Shown: piece by piece, positions 34,151 to 44,665 of the stretch
Layout: each line of letters starts with the position of its first letter
Numbering within the stretch: position 1 is the stretch's first letter
Source of the DNA: Micromonospora pallida
GTDB lineage: Bacteria > Actinomycetota > Actinomycetes > Mycobacteriales > Micromonosporaceae
Length of the DNA: 64,000 nucleotides
NCBI RefSeq assembly: GCF_900090325.1
Contig: NZ_FMHW01000002.1
Location: 3,100,001 to 3,164,000, forward strand
Direction: 5' to 3'
The notes under the pieces: model-generated
The model's database searches: none
Seen by the model: only the letters and a program-made list of their open reading frames with translations
Told to the model about the DNA's origin: nothing
Program-made: the position numbers and the translations under genes

Positions 34151-34495
34151 ATGGGGATGCTTTTCACGGTAGACGGCCGGGAGATCTGGGACCGTGGCCT
34201 CCGTACCTCGCAGATGTTCTGCGGGCAGGTCCTGCTGCTGGAGAAGCTTGTCGAGACACCAAGCGGGATCGACGACACCGGACAGGACGAGGTGCAGGTC
34301 GACCCGGTGGCGTTGCGGGCGTTCCTGCGTGCGGTGTTCGCGTACCTGGATCGAAGCGGCTCGTGGCCGCTGAGGGCGATGGTGCGTGGCGTGGTCCAGG
34401 CAGGACTGTTCCTGGACTACCGCACCAACGGGGACTGGTTGACGGTGCCGGACCGGTTTCAGGACTTCGCGGAGGGCCTTGACCGGATCACCTGA
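34151..34495 (+). CDS. Small hypothetical protein (DUF6086-like)
   Basis: 114 residues from ATG 34151, with GGGGG just upstream. The pattern MGMLFTVDGREIWDRGLRTSQMF, an acidic GIDDTGQDEVQVDP region, then an LRAFLRAVFAYL helix resembles a small actinobacterial family I know as DUF6086. The match is from memory. It is cytosolic, of unknown function. Confidence 0.6.
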   Translation: MGMLFTVDGREIWDRGLRTSQMFCGQVLLLEKLVETPSGIDDTGQDEVQVDPVALRAFLRAVFAYLDRSGSWPLRAMVRGVVQAGLFLDYRTNGDWLTVPDRFQDFAEGLDRIT

Positions 34496-34588
34496 GTAAC
34501 GCCGGTGCCAGCCATAGCGTGTCCCGGGAGAGCATGCCCTGAGCAGAATCGCTCGCTACCCGCCATCCGCTGCGGGCAGGCTGTCGGA

Positions 34589-35377
34589 GTGGGAACGGGC
34601 TTCAGTGGCGAGGTGGCGGCGTACTACGCGAGGCACCGACGCGGTTACCCGCCCGAGGTGCTCGACGTCCTCGTCGGAGCGTTCGACCTCAGCGCCGGAG
34701 ACACGGTGGTCGACCTCGGCTGCGGCACCGGCCAGTTGAGCCTCCCGCTCGCTGCCCGGGTGCGGTCCGTCATCGGCGTGGACCCCGAGCCGGACATGCT
34801 GGCCCTGGCCCACCAGGCCGCCCGCAACGCGGCAAGCGCCAACACCACGTGGCTGCTCGGCGCTGACCGCGACCTGCCGGCGCTGGGCCGGCTACTCGGC
34901 GAACGGACGATCGGGGCGCTGACCGTCGCTGTCGCCGTCCACTTCATGGACCGCGACACGCTGTTCCGGGCCGCCCGGCCACTGCTGCGGCCCGGCGGCG
35001 GCGTCGCCGTGGTCACCAACGGCGCGCCGCTGTGGTTGCAGGACGCCGAGTGGTCCGGGGTACTGCGCGAGTGCCTGGAACGGCTGCTCGGGCATCCCGT
35101 CACGGCGACCTGCCAGACCGACGAGGCCGGCCGCCGACGCAATCAGGATGCCCTCGTTCGCGCCGGCTACCGATACGCGGAGTCGTCGGTGCAGTACGAC
35201 GCACCGCTCACCGTCGACGACATGGTGGGCGGCGTCTTCTCCGCCCTGTCGGCCGACCGGCTGCCCTCCCCGCAGGGCCGCGCCGCGTTCACCGCCGAGG
35301 TCCGCGACGCCCTCGGCGGGCGCGACATGGTCACCGAGCGGGTCCGCGTCTGGCTACAGTTCGGCACGTCCGACTGA
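34589..35377 (+). CDS. Class I SAM-dependent methyltransferase
   Basis: 262 residues from GTG 34589, chosen because the family starts around GFSGEVAAYYARHRRGYPPEV. Motif I VVDLGCGTGQLSLPLA binds S-adenosylmethionine, an acidic residue follows in IGVDPEPDML, and later motifs are GALTVAVAVHFMDRDTLF and LLRPGGGVAVVTNG. The C-terminal part is variable, as expected for substrate recognition. The substrate is not predictable and no biosynthetic neighbours are present. Confidence 0.85.
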   Translation: MGTGFSGEVAAYYARHRRGYPPEVLDVLVGAFDLSAGDTVVDLGCGTGQLSLPLAARVRSVIGVDPEPDMLALAHQAARNAASANTTWLLGADRDLPALGRLLGERTIGALTVAVAVHFMDRDTLFRAARPLLRPGGGVAVVTNGAPLWLQDAEWSGVLRECLERLLGHPVTATCQTDEAGRRRNQDALVRAGYRYAESSVQYDAPLTVDDMVGGVFSALSADRLPSPQGRAAFTAEVRDALGGRDMVTERVRVWLQFGTSD

Positions 35378-35550
35378 GACCCGAAGGCCACCCAGCGTCG
35401 GGCACGCATAGCGACATCATCGACCACCATCGCCAGCACAACCAGGCCGGGTCGATCGCGGCCGCCCGTGCAGATCCGTCAGTCCACCAGCCAGTTCCGG
35501 ACGCTCGGGATGGCATCCACGCCGCCGAGGATCACGGCGACCACGAAGAC

Positions 35551-35598
35551 CCCCATCGCCAGAAGCACTGACGGGCGGAGCAGTGTGTCCGTACGCGC
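35551..35598 (-). repeat. Degenerate gene-fragment repeat, copy 2
   Basis: Partner of 27076-27123. Here the minus-strand frame continues as a short hydrophobic peptide (LRPSVLLAMGVFVVAVILGG, then IPSVRNWLVD and stop) of about 29-35 codons. It could be a small membrane peptide gene starting at a GTG near 35570, or the 3' relic of a longer gene. Confidence 0.45.
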
Positions 35599-35609
35599 TC
35601 ACCGTTCCC

Positions 35610-35660
35610 GTCACCCAGGGCTGGTGGCACTCGTCCGTCGACGCGATCCCCACCCCGGGT
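35610..35660 (+). pseudogene. Relic of an XRE/DUF5753 regulator
   Basis: A 17-nt exact match (35618-35634 with 39430-39446) and the frame GWWHSSVDAIP reproduce a conserved motif of DUF5753 regulators such as the one at 39176-40057. Nothing on either side continues the gene. The remaining 35378-35748 is otherwise without a supportable gene. Confidence 0.45.
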
Positions 35661-35748
35661 CAGGTAGCACCTTCGCCCCGCCGAGACGGGGCCGCAGTGC
35701 TCGCGCACCACGACCCCGTCGGACGAGTCGGAACGGAACCGGTCAGGG

Positions 35749-37329
<1,581 letters not shown>

Positions 37330-37600
37330 GGTGATCCCTTCCGTGCTGACGCTGGGTGTGGGAAACCTTGGAGAACGCAGATCATGATCTACCGCGCGCC
37401 AGAATATCGACGCCCTTAACTGCAAGTCAATTGACGGGATTCATTGGATCTTGGCCACCTCGATAACGGCACGTCCGCGCGGCAAACCAGGAACCCGCCA
37501 CCGCGTGTCCGACTTCCAACTCTATGAACTCTTAAATGGTTGATATCCGTTAATAGGAGGTGCGGATCGTGGATGCGTTCCCCTTTCACCAGGAGGCAGC

Positions 37601-38125
37601 ATGAAACGGTCCGCACCACTACGTCTCGCCCTCGCGGCGCTCCTCACCGTCGCCGCCCTGCTCTCCGCCGTCCCGGCCCAGGCCGCGGCCCCAACCCCCG
37701 CCCCCTCGACCGCCAAACCCGAACTGGTCGTCCACCCGGACGGCTCCTGGGAGATCCGCGACCCCGACAACGTCAACTACCCGATCTCCTACTGCGCGGG
37801 CACCTCGCACGGCCCGAAGATGATCGGCACCCTCACGCTCGAGTTCGGCGCGCAGCAGACCTGCGACAACGCCCGCGACTGGCCTCACCGCGTCGTGGTC
37901 TGGCTCCAATCGACATGCTCCGACTTCTGGTGCATCGTCTTCGACGACGAGGGCTACATGGACACCGGCTGGGTGACGGGCCGCGTGGCCACCAAGACCG
38001 GCGGCCTGGGCTGCGACAACACCAACCGCCGCAAGTACCGCCTGGTGGTCGACGTCTACGCCCGAGGCACCTACCTCGACACCGTCGTCGGCAGCAACGA
38101 ACCCGTCCTGTCCTGCTCGATGTGA
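37601..38125 (+). CDS. Secreted hypothetical protein (174 aa)
   Basis: ATG 37601 with CAGGAGGCAGC upstream. The signal peptide MKRSAPLRLALAALLTVAAL ends near AQAAAP. The mature beta-rich chain holds six cysteines (YCAGTSHGPK, TCDNARDWPH, STCSDFWCIVFDDEG, GLGCDNTNRRKYRLV, VLSCSM), likely forming disulfides. No family is recognised. It is divergent from the subtilisin gene. Confidence 0.75.
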   Translation: MKRSAPLRLALAALLTVAALLSAVPAQAAAPTPAPSTAKPELVVHPDGSWEIRDPDNVNYPISYCAGTSHGPKMIGTLTLEFGAQQTCDNARDWPHRVVVWLQSTCSDFWCIVFDDEGYMDTGWVTGRVATKTGGLGCDNTNRRKYRLVVDVYARGTYLDTVVGSNEPVLSCSM

Positions 38126-38162
38126 CCGCACGGGGCTCAGCGGCCGGCTAGGGTCGGCACCT

Positions 38163-38558
38163 ATGACGGTCGCTGAGCCCCGACTCCTCCAGCCGCCGGC
38201 GATCCTCGCGCGCGGCGGCGGGCTGGTCCTCCTGCACAACGGAGTCATCGACGGCCCGCACGGGCTGATGATGGTGATCGACATCCTCGAAGAGCCGGGG
38301 TCCGGCGCTCTCCGGACCCCGGACTGGACAGGACCGGGGCTCCCGTCCCCGCTGACCGTGACCGCCACGGGCCCGGACGGCGAGCCGGTGCAACCCAAGG
38401 TCATGACCAGTGACGGCGGTCCCGGTTACCACCGGGCCGTCGTCACGTTTGGCCGCTACGGCAAGCCCACCCGGCTCTCCCCTGAGGACACCCGGATCGC
38501 CGTCACTCTCGCCCCGCCCGGCCTGTCCGCCGCCATCAACCTCGCAGGCGGGCAGTAA
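38163..38558 (+). CDS. Hypothetical protein (131 aa)
   Basis: ATG 38163, 131 residues. The N-terminal VLLHNGVIDGPHGLMMVIDI and central beta segments with Pro-rich turns suggest a soluble beta protein. There is no signal or motif I recognise. It starts 37 nt after the upstream secreted protein and may share its transcript. Confidence 0.6.
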   Translation: MTVAEPRLLQPPAILARGGGLVLLHNGVIDGPHGLMMVIDILEEPGSGALRTPDWTGPGLPSPLTVTATGPDGEPVQPKVMTSDGGPGYHRAVVTFGRYGKPTRLSPEDTRIAVTLAPPGLSAAINLAGGQ

Positions 38559-38749
38559 CCGCCATCGCCAGGCCGAGCTACTGGCGGCCGAGGATCGGAA
38601 TGTCCGGCATCAGGCCCAGCCCGCTCGTGCCCGATGCCGTCCCGCTGGACTGCGGCCATGAGCTGCGCCCGGAGGTCTCGGTCGAAAGCCCCGGCCCGGG
38701 TAGTCCGGTTGAGGCAGCGCAGCGAAGCGGTCACGTCGACGACGAGGTC

Positions 38750-38938
38750 TCACGGGCGCAGCCCCTCCGGGACGAGCTTGTGCAGGGCGCGTTGCCCTGT
38801 ACTGCAAAGCCTCGACGGCGCCCTCGGTCTTGTCCATCGCCTCACTTTTCCGATACCGAAAACCCCTTGAATAAACCGAAGGATGACGCACTCCTGCTGG
38901 TCAGGGTTGAGCTGTCTCACCGTCTGGCCCAGGACGTC
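38750..38938 (-). pseudogene. Relic of an ECF sigma factor (region 4)
   Basis: The minus strand encodes LGQTVRQLNPDQQECVILRF in one frame. It then continues as AMDKTEGAVEALQYRAT in a second frame and RALHKLVPEGLRP back in the first. Together these reproduce sigma-70 region 4 of an ECF sigma factor with two frameshifts (near 38866 and 38800). Region 2 is absent. The surrounding 38559-39175 holds no intact gene; its distal part is the leader of the XRE regulator. Confidence 0.75.
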
Positions 38939-39175
38939 GCTCGTGAGGTGAGCGAGCGCGGCATCCTCCGGGCCTACTTCGTGAGCGCGGCTGCACGCAA
39001 ATCGCGCGCATGGGAATTGCGCGCCAATGGCGATTACCGACCGCTTCCGGTAGGGTCCAATGCGTAATCGCCATTGCGTGGACGCCGACCTGACAAATCT
39101 TTCCCGAGGCGACAGAGTCACGTTTCACCGATGGCGGCGCTATGTAACAAAAAGCAACACGGAGAGGGGTGGCGG

Positions 39176-40057
39176 ATGGCCGACGACATGGGATCGACCG
39201 TCCCGAGACGGCAGCTCGGGCGGGCTCTACGGGAGCTACGCACCGAGGCACGGATGACTCTCGACGGCGCGGCAGAGGCGCTGCACTGCAGCCGACAGAA
39301 GATGTGGCGCATCGAGACCGGCCTCGGCCCGGCCCGCGCTCTCGACGTCCGGGTCCTGTGCGAGCTGTACCGCGCGACGCCCGAGCTGGCCGCCGCGCTC
39401 ATCGCCCTCGCCCAAGAGACCAAGGCCAAGGGCTGGTGGCACTCGTACATCGATGCCATCCCCGAGTGGTTCGAACTCTACGTCGGCCTGGAGTCCGCCG
39501 CGTCTTCCATCCGCCGCTTCGACGAAGCGCTGATCCCCGGGCTGCTCCAGTCGCGTGCCTACGCCTTCGCGGTCTACCAACATCGACACCAGGTGACGGA
39601 AGACGAGCGTGAGCGGCTGGTCGAGGTACGGCTACAACGGCAGGCCCTTCTTCACCGGAGGCTGCCTCGGGCACCCAAACTTGAGGTTGTCCTGGCCGAG
39701 GCGGCGCTGCTCCGCACAGTCGGCAATGCGTCGACCATGGCGGACCAACTCCGTCACCTACTGAAGGTCGGGGAGCTACCCAACGTCTCCATCCGGGTGT
39801 TCCCCCTCAGCGCAGGCTTGCACTTCGGCGCGGTCGCCGGCTCGTTCGTCATCCTGGACTTCCCGATCCGCAACCGAGTCGAGCCCGAGCCGTCGGTCAT
39901 CTACAAAGAGTCGTTGACCGGAGCGCTCTACCTCGACCGCAAGGAAGAACTCGCCATCTACGAAGAAGTCTGGGCAAGCCTCGATGACCTGACGCTTGAT
40001 AAGGCACAATCAAGTCAACTGATCAACAAGATCATCGGGGAGGTCCACCATGGCTGA
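39176..40057 (+). CDS. XRE-family regulator with DUF5753 domain
   Basis: 293 residues from ATG 39176 (GGAGAGGGG upstream). Residues about 10-65 are a helix-turn-helix (LGRALRELRTEARMTLDGAA, CSRQKMWRIETG). Residues about 95-280 are DUF5753 (GWWHSYIDAIPEWFELYVGLE, ALIPGLLQSRAYAFAVYQ, VSIRVFPLSAGLHFGAVAGSF). In Streptomyces such regulators pair with DUF397 proteins (BldB/WhiJ-like systems) and control development or antibiotic genes. The stop overlaps the start of the DUF397 gene by eight bases. Confidence 0.92.
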   Translation: MADDMGSTVPRRQLGRALRELRTEARMTLDGAAEALHCSRQKMWRIETGLGPARALDVRVLCELYRATPELAAALIALAQETKAKGWWHSYIDAIPEWFELYVGLESAASSIRRFDEALIPGLLQSRAYAFAVYQHRHQVTEDERERLVEVRLQRQALLHRRLPRAPKLEVVLAEAALLRTVGNASTMADQLRHLLKVGELPNVSIRVFPLSAGLHFGAVAGSFVILDFPIRNRVEPEPSVIYKESLTGALYLDRKEELAIYEEVWASLDDLTLDKAQSSQLINKIIGEVHHG

Positions 40058-40244
40058 ACTGACCGGCGCTCAGTGGCGCAAGAGCACCCGCAGCGGCGAC
40101 AACGGGGGTGACTGCGTGGAGGTCGCTGACAACCTGCCCGGCCTCGTCGCCGTACGCGACAGCAAAGACCCGACCGGACCCACCCTCACCTTCTCCCCCA
40201 CCGCTTGGACCCGCTTCGTCCGGGCGGCCAAGACTCCGCACTGA
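40050..40244 (+). CDS. DUF397-domain small protein
   Basis: 64 residues from ATG 40050, inside the end of the XRE gene. The DUF397 signature is complete: WRKSTRSGDNGGDCVEVA, VAVRDSKDPTGPTLTFSP and TAWTRFVRAAK. These proteins are the usual partners, probably antagonists, of the adjacent DUF5753 regulators; the overlap implies coupled translation. Confidence 0.92.
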   Translation: MAELTGAQWRKSTRSGDNGGDCVEVADNLPGLVAVRDSKDPTGPTLTFSPTAWTRFVRAAKTPH

Positions 40245-40310
40245 GCCTGCGCCAAGACGGCACAGCGCTCCCGTCCGTGGCCCATGTCTTCGACGGGTGG
40301 GCCTTCCTGG

Positions 40311-41894
40311 TCATGGAGCGTCCGGGCGGCGCAGCCCGGACAACAGACCGGCGATCTCCTGCGTCCTGGGATGGGTAGCGCCATGCAGCCGGGTCAGATC
40401 AGCGAGGAGACGGCTCATCGTCTGCTCGGCCGCACGCCGCTGACCCGCTCCGAGCTGGAGCAGGCCGATCTGGCGACGAAGCTCCAGGGTGCGGGGGTCG
40501 TCTGCGCCGAACGCGTCGGTCTGGTCGCGTACCAGTGCGTCGAGCTGCCGCAGCGCCTCGCTCGTCTCACCGAACAGGGCACGGCAGGTGGAGCTACGGA
40601 GCCGGCATTGCAGTGCGAGTTCCGCGCGCGGCCCTTCCGCCTGGGCGACGTCCGTGGCGAGTTCCTCGTACACCGGGGCGGCTCGCCGGTAATCGCCCTC
40701 CTCGAACAACGCGTCGGCGAGTTCGAGCCGCGCCCGCACCACGTCGCTGTCGGTCCGACCGAGGGCATCGATCGCCGGCTGGACAGCGGCAGCGAGCACG
40801 TCCGCCGCCTGCCCGTAGCGGGACGCCCCTGCCAGCCGCCCAGCGTTCGCCCGTAGGCGCCGCAGCTCCGAGCGACCGATTCCCGGTCGCGCCTCGCCGC
40901 GCGGTTGCGGCGGCCCTACTGGCTTGGGCGGCGGGGCCGGTGGCACCGCGGGTTGGGCCGGCCCGGCGGGCGGTGGGCCGCCGAACACCCGTCCGAGCAC
41001 CACGCTGTACATGCGGATGGGACTGATCGCCGACGGCGGGTGGAGGGTCCCCGGGATCGGTCGGAGATCGGTGGCGAAGGGCAGCAGCCGTTCGTAGACG
41101 ACCTGCGCGCTCTCCGGCCGATCTTCGGGCTTCTTCTGCAGCAGGTGCAGGAGCAGAGCCTCCAGCTCGGTGGGGACGTCGTCGCGTACGCCGCGGACCG
41201 GCACCGGCTCGTGTCCGACCTGCTTGCTCCACACGTCGTACGACGTCGAGCCGGTGAACAGCCGCTCTCCGGTGAGCATCTCGTGCAGGGTGCAGCCCAA
41301 CGCGTACAGGTCGGTGGCAGGACCGCTCATGTTGGTCTGAATCTGCTCGGGTGCCATGTACGGGGGTGTGCCGGGGGGCAGACCCGTCGCCGTGATCTTC
41401 GAGAAGTCGGAAAGCGTGGGCGCGGCGGCGAGTCCGAAGTCGAGGACCTTGACGGCACCGTCCGGCTGAAGCATGAGGTTGCTCGGCTTCAGGTCCCGGT
41501 GCACGAGCGAGGCCTGATGCGCGGCGGTGAGGACGGCGCAGACCTGTGCAGCGATCGCCGCCGACCATCCGATGGAGAGAGAGCCCTGCTCGGCCACCAG
41601 GTCGCTGACGCTGATCCCGATGATGCGCTGCATGACGAGGTAGGGCCGGCCGTCGTGGGTGCCAACGTCGTAGACGGCGGGGACGCCGGGGTGTTCCAGG
41701 CGGGCCGTGATCCGTGACTCACGCACGAACCGGCGGATGTAGTCCCGATCCGGTTCGCCGTTGGGAAACCGGATGAACTTGACCGCCACCGGCCGGTCCA
41801 GTTTGGTGTCATGGCCGAGCCACACCTCGCCCATGCCCCCGCGACCGATCGGCAGAACGTCCAGTTCGTACCGGCCGTTGATCAGCGTCCCCAC
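40311..41894 (-). CDS. Ser/Thr protein kinase with C-terminal TPR-like domain
   Basis: 527 residues from GTG 41894 (GAAAGGG 8 nt upstream); an ATG 36 nt earlier is possible. The kinase domain is complete: P-loop IGRGGMGEVWLG, lysine VAVKFIRF, catalytic HRDLKPSN, DFG in LDFGLAAAP, PGTPPYMAPEQ activation segment. A Pro-rich linker (PPAGPAQPAVPPAPPPKPVG) leads to about 170 residues of TPR-like helices (YGQAADVLAAAVQPAIDALG, DYRRAAPVYEELATDVAQ). There is no membrane helix, so it is a soluble PknB-type kinase. It lies 93 nt after drmC on the same strand and may be read with the DISARM island. Confidence 0.9.
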   Translation of the reverse strand: MGTLINGRYELDVLPIGRGGMGEVWLGHDTKLDRPVAVKFIRFPNGEPDRDYIRRFVRESRITARLEHPGVPAVYDVGTHDGRPYLVMQRIIGISVSDLVAEQGSLSIGWSAAIAAQVCAVLTAAHQASLVHRDLKPSNLMLQPDGAVKVLDFGLAAAPTLSDFSKITATGLPPGTPPYMAPEQIQTNMSGPATDLYALGCTLHEMLTGERLFTGSTSYDVWSKQVGHEPVPVRGVRDDVPTELEALLLHLLQKKPEDRPESAQVVYERLLPFATDLRPIPGTLHPPSAISPIRMYSVVLGRVFGGPPPAGPAQPAVPPAPPPKPVGPPQPRGEARPGIGRSELRRLRANAGRLAGASRYGQAADVLAAAVQPAIDALGRTDSDVVRARLELADALFEEGDYRRAAPVYEELATDVAQAEGPRAELALQCRLRSSTCRALFGETSEALRQLDALVRDQTDAFGADDPRTLELRRQIGLLQLGAGQRRAAEQTMSRLLADLTRLHGATHPRTQEIAGLLSGLRRPDAP

Positions 41895-41987
41895 GGCGCG
41901 AACCCTTTCCCGTTCTCGATTCCGCCACATCCGTACGTTAGTCCGCAGTCGTCGTCGGCCGCGTGGCGCCGGCCGGGCCTGGTTTGC

Positions 41988-42770
41988 TCACCGCCCCCGC
42001 GCCGATGTGCGCAGCGGAACCAGCAGACCACGGCTCTGCAGCTCGGCGATGTGTTCGGCGGCCCGCGCGGGTGCGGTCCCGCCACGCACCAGCAGCCCGG
42101 CCTCGATGTTGCGATTGACCCCCGACTGGGTGAGGTTGGCACTGGACAGCAGCAACACCCGCCGATCGGCTACCGCGATCTTTGCATGCATCTTGGCGTG
42201 CTCCACGGCCCGCTGCTCGACCGGCCAATGCCACAACCGGACGCCGGGCAGGTCGACGAAGGCAGCGGCGGGCTCGGCCCCGTTCAACGCCCCGCGCGCC
42301 CCGGCCAGTGTCTCGACCACGACGGTCACGGCCACGCCGCGCGCGACCGCCGTGGCCAGGGCCGACACCAGCGGGGGGTAGGGCCGGGCGGAGTACGTCA
42401 TCAGCAGCAGTTCGGTACGCGCCTCCGCGACCAGCTCGACGAGAACCTGCGCGGTCGCGCGGACCGGAACCGGATGGGTGCTCGGCCCGCTCCACACCGA
42501 CTCGATCCGCACGGCCGCCGACTGTTGGGCGTGGCCGGCGGCCAACCCTCGCAGGTAGGCCGCCGCTTCCACACCCGACACTCCGGTGGCTCGCTTCGCG
42601 GCGAGCACCGCCCCGGCGGCCTCGGCGAACCCGGGAACCGGCACGGCGTGCAGTACGGCCTGCTCCGGCCAGCCGTCGCCGAGCCGGTCGGCCAGGACCC
42701 GCAGGTGCGCCGGGCCGAGCCGGTGCACCGCGGCTTCGGCCGCCGCTTCGAAGGCCGGCTGCCAGGTCAC
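41988..42770 (-). CDS. drmC: DISARM DrmC, phospholipase D-like protein
   Basis: 260 residues from GTG 42770, overlapping the drmB stop by three bases. A PLD-type HxKxxxxD motif is present in EHAKMHAKIAVADRRVLLLS, with SANLTQSGVNRNIEAGLLV following; only one HKD motif is seen, as in DrmC. The N-terminal half is helical (FAEAAGAVLAAKRATGVSG). DrmC is part of the DISARM core, though reported as dispensable for defence in some systems. Position after drmA-drmB gives the assignment. Confidence 0.92.
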   Translation of the reverse strand: MTWQPAFEAAAEAAVHRLGPAHLRVLADRLGDGWPEQAVLHAVPVPGFAEAAGAVLAAKRATGVSGVEAAAYLRGLAAGHAQQSAAVRIESVWSGPSTHPVPVRATAQVLVELVAEARTELLLMTYSARPYPPLVSALATAVARGVAVTVVVETLAGARGALNGAEPAAAFVDLPGVRLWHWPVEQRAVEHAKMHAKIAVADRRVLLLSSANLTQSGVNRNIEAGLLVRGGTAPARAAEHIAELQSRGLLVPLRTSARGR

Positions 42771-44665
42771 GGCAGCTCGGGAAAGAGCGCCAGCTCCGGC
42801 TGGTCGATCGGTACGACGAACCGCCGGTCCAGGAACCGGTTGCCGCGTTCGCAGGTCGTCTCGGAGACGAACAGGCAGACGTGGCAGGCGGCGCCGTGCA
42901 GGAAGTCCTCCGGGTGGTGTGGAAGCCGCTCGGCGCAGAGCGGGTCCGACGAGCAGTGCATAGCGTCGTGCAGGGCCCGTCGGGTGAGTCGGACCAGCGC
43001 GTCGGGTTCGGCGAGCGACACCAGGCCGCCGAGTGTCCCCTCTCCGTCGGGTACGGCGGTGTAGATGAGGATCCCGGCCCGCTGCGGGTCGTCGGGCGTG
43101 CCCGGGTAGATGCGTTCCGACAGGCTGGCCGAGCTGTAGCCACATTCCAGTGCGATGGTGCGGATCAGCAGGTGTGACAGGGTGTGCAGGGCAATGTACC
43201 GCTCGCCCGGCCAGTTCTTCATCCGCTCGAAGCCGCCCCGGACGCGTCCGGAGTAGCGGCTCTCCCGGAACCGCCCGTACGCCTCCCGGTGCGTCTCCAT
43301 GCACTCCGTGTCGGTGACCCGCCGCTCCCACCCGGCGAGCAGGTCCTCGGGAAGGCGTAGGAAGATGCCTTCACCGCGTACCTCACTGGCCGGTATCCAG
43401 TTCTGCGTGGCCTTGAACAGCGGGGCCCGCTGGACCAGTTCCGGGTCCATCGGGTCGGGGGCGTCGAGGCGGGTGAAGCCGACCAGGGCGCGGACCTCGC
43501 GCAGCCGTTCCGCGTGGATCACGTCGGCGTAGATCTCCTTCAGCTCCCCTGGCACGCCGTCCGGGTCCCGACGGAGGGTGAAGTCGTCGGTGGCGGGTGG
43601 CAGCTCCGCAGCGGAGAAGACCTCCCACTCCGGCGTGTGCAGATCCGGATAGGTCTTCTCGTCGTCGTCGGCCGGGGGCCCGTTGCGCTGCCGTTCGATC
43701 GCGGCCCAGACCTGGGCGTCGGACCACCGGTCGAACTCCCGCAGAGCGGGCACGACGGTCCGCAGGTAGGGCAGCATGTCCACGCTGGGCATGCCCTTGA
43801 GCGCTTCCCAGTGCTGTTCCACCTTGGTCTGCAGCTCGCTGGCACCGGTCCGGGGCACGGCCAGGGCGGAGAGTGTCTGGGCGAACCACTGGTTCGAGGC
43901 TCCGACGATGAGGAGTTTCAGCTCGCCGGTGCACGCCCCGGGCTCGAAGTCGCCGAGGTGCGCCCGGCGGCCCCGGCAGCGGGGTAGCTTCTCCGCGCCC
44001 CGGCCGCCGAGGACCTCCTTCATGTTGCGGCGGGCGCCGCAGGGCACGCACCTGATCTCGACGTTGGCACCGAGGTTGCCACCCCGGTCGTCCATGCGCA
44101 GCTTCGGGTGGCTGGCGTCGGGACAGCCGCCGCCCTGGTGCACGTACTGGGTGTAGGGGAAGTCGTCCAGATGGCCGGCGGTGCAGGCGAGCACGAACCG
44201 GGCGGCGACCGCCATCGGCCGCCGGCCGGACTTCTTCCGTCCGCAGGCGGTGTGGAAGAACCGGGCCTCGTGCGGTTTGCGGGCCTTGGCGTTCTCGAAC
44301 CCGAAGACGCCCCCGTCGACCGGTGCCAACTCGTCACAGGCGGTGCAGCGCAGCCAGCCGGGGAACGGCGTGATCGGCACGCCGACCTTCGCCGCCGGGC
44401 CGTTGGGCTGCTGGTCCACGCCGTCCATCCACGGCGCCGGGCGCAGCTCCTTGATGGACTTGTCCTTGAGCAGCCTCCGCACGGCGGCGAGCAGCCGGGG
44501 CTCGGTGATCGGCTCCCAGTCCGGCACCGTGGTGTAGTTCCAGTCGTCGAGCCCACGGACGAGCACGGAGAAGTTGGGCAGGTCGACGATGGCACCGACG
44601 CCGGTGGTGAACATCAGATGGCTGGGGCGGACCGATCCGACCCGCCGGAAGTGCTTGCCCGCCAT
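42767..44665 (-). CDS. drmB: DISARM DrmB (DUF1998 protein)
   Basis: 632 residues from ATG 44665, overlapping the drmA stop by one base. The N-terminus MAGKHFRRVGSVRPSHLMFTTGVGAIVDLP is typical of DrmB. Zinc-type cysteine pairs lie in LRCTACDEL, VLACTAGHLDD and RCVPCGARRN. The C-terminal DUF1998 region has HTLSHLLIRTIALECGYSSAS, GILIYTAVPDGEGTLGGL and DPLCAERLPHHPEDFLHGAACHVC. DrmB forms the DNA-sensing complex with DrmA. Confidence 0.95.
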   Translation of the reverse strand: MAGKHFRRVGSVRPSHLMFTTGVGAIVDLPNFSVLVRGLDDWNYTTVPDWEPITEPRLLAAVRRLLKDKSIKELRPAPWMDGVDQQPNGPAAKVGVPITPFPGWLRCTACDELAPVDGGVFGFENAKARKPHEARFFHTACGRKKSGRRPMAVAARFVLACTAGHLDDFPYTQYVHQGGGCPDASHPKLRMDDRGGNLGANVEIRCVPCGARRNMKEVLGGRGAEKLPRCRGRRAHLGDFEPGACTGELKLLIVGASNQWFAQTLSALAVPRTGASELQTKVEQHWEALKGMPSVDMLPYLRTVVPALREFDRWSDAQVWAAIERQRNGPPADDDEKTYPDLHTPEWEVFSAAELPPATDDFTLRRDPDGVPGELKEIYADVIHAERLREVRALVGFTRLDAPDPMDPELVQRAPLFKATQNWIPASEVRGEGIFLRLPEDLLAGWERRVTDTECMETHREAYGRFRESRYSGRVRGGFERMKNWPGERYIALHTLSHLLIRTIALECGYSSASLSERIYPGTPDDPQRAGILIYTAVPDGEGTLGGLVSLAEPDALVRLTRRALHDAMHCSSDPLCAERLPHHPEDFLHGAACHVCLFVSETTCERGNRFLDRRFVVPIDQPELALFPELP

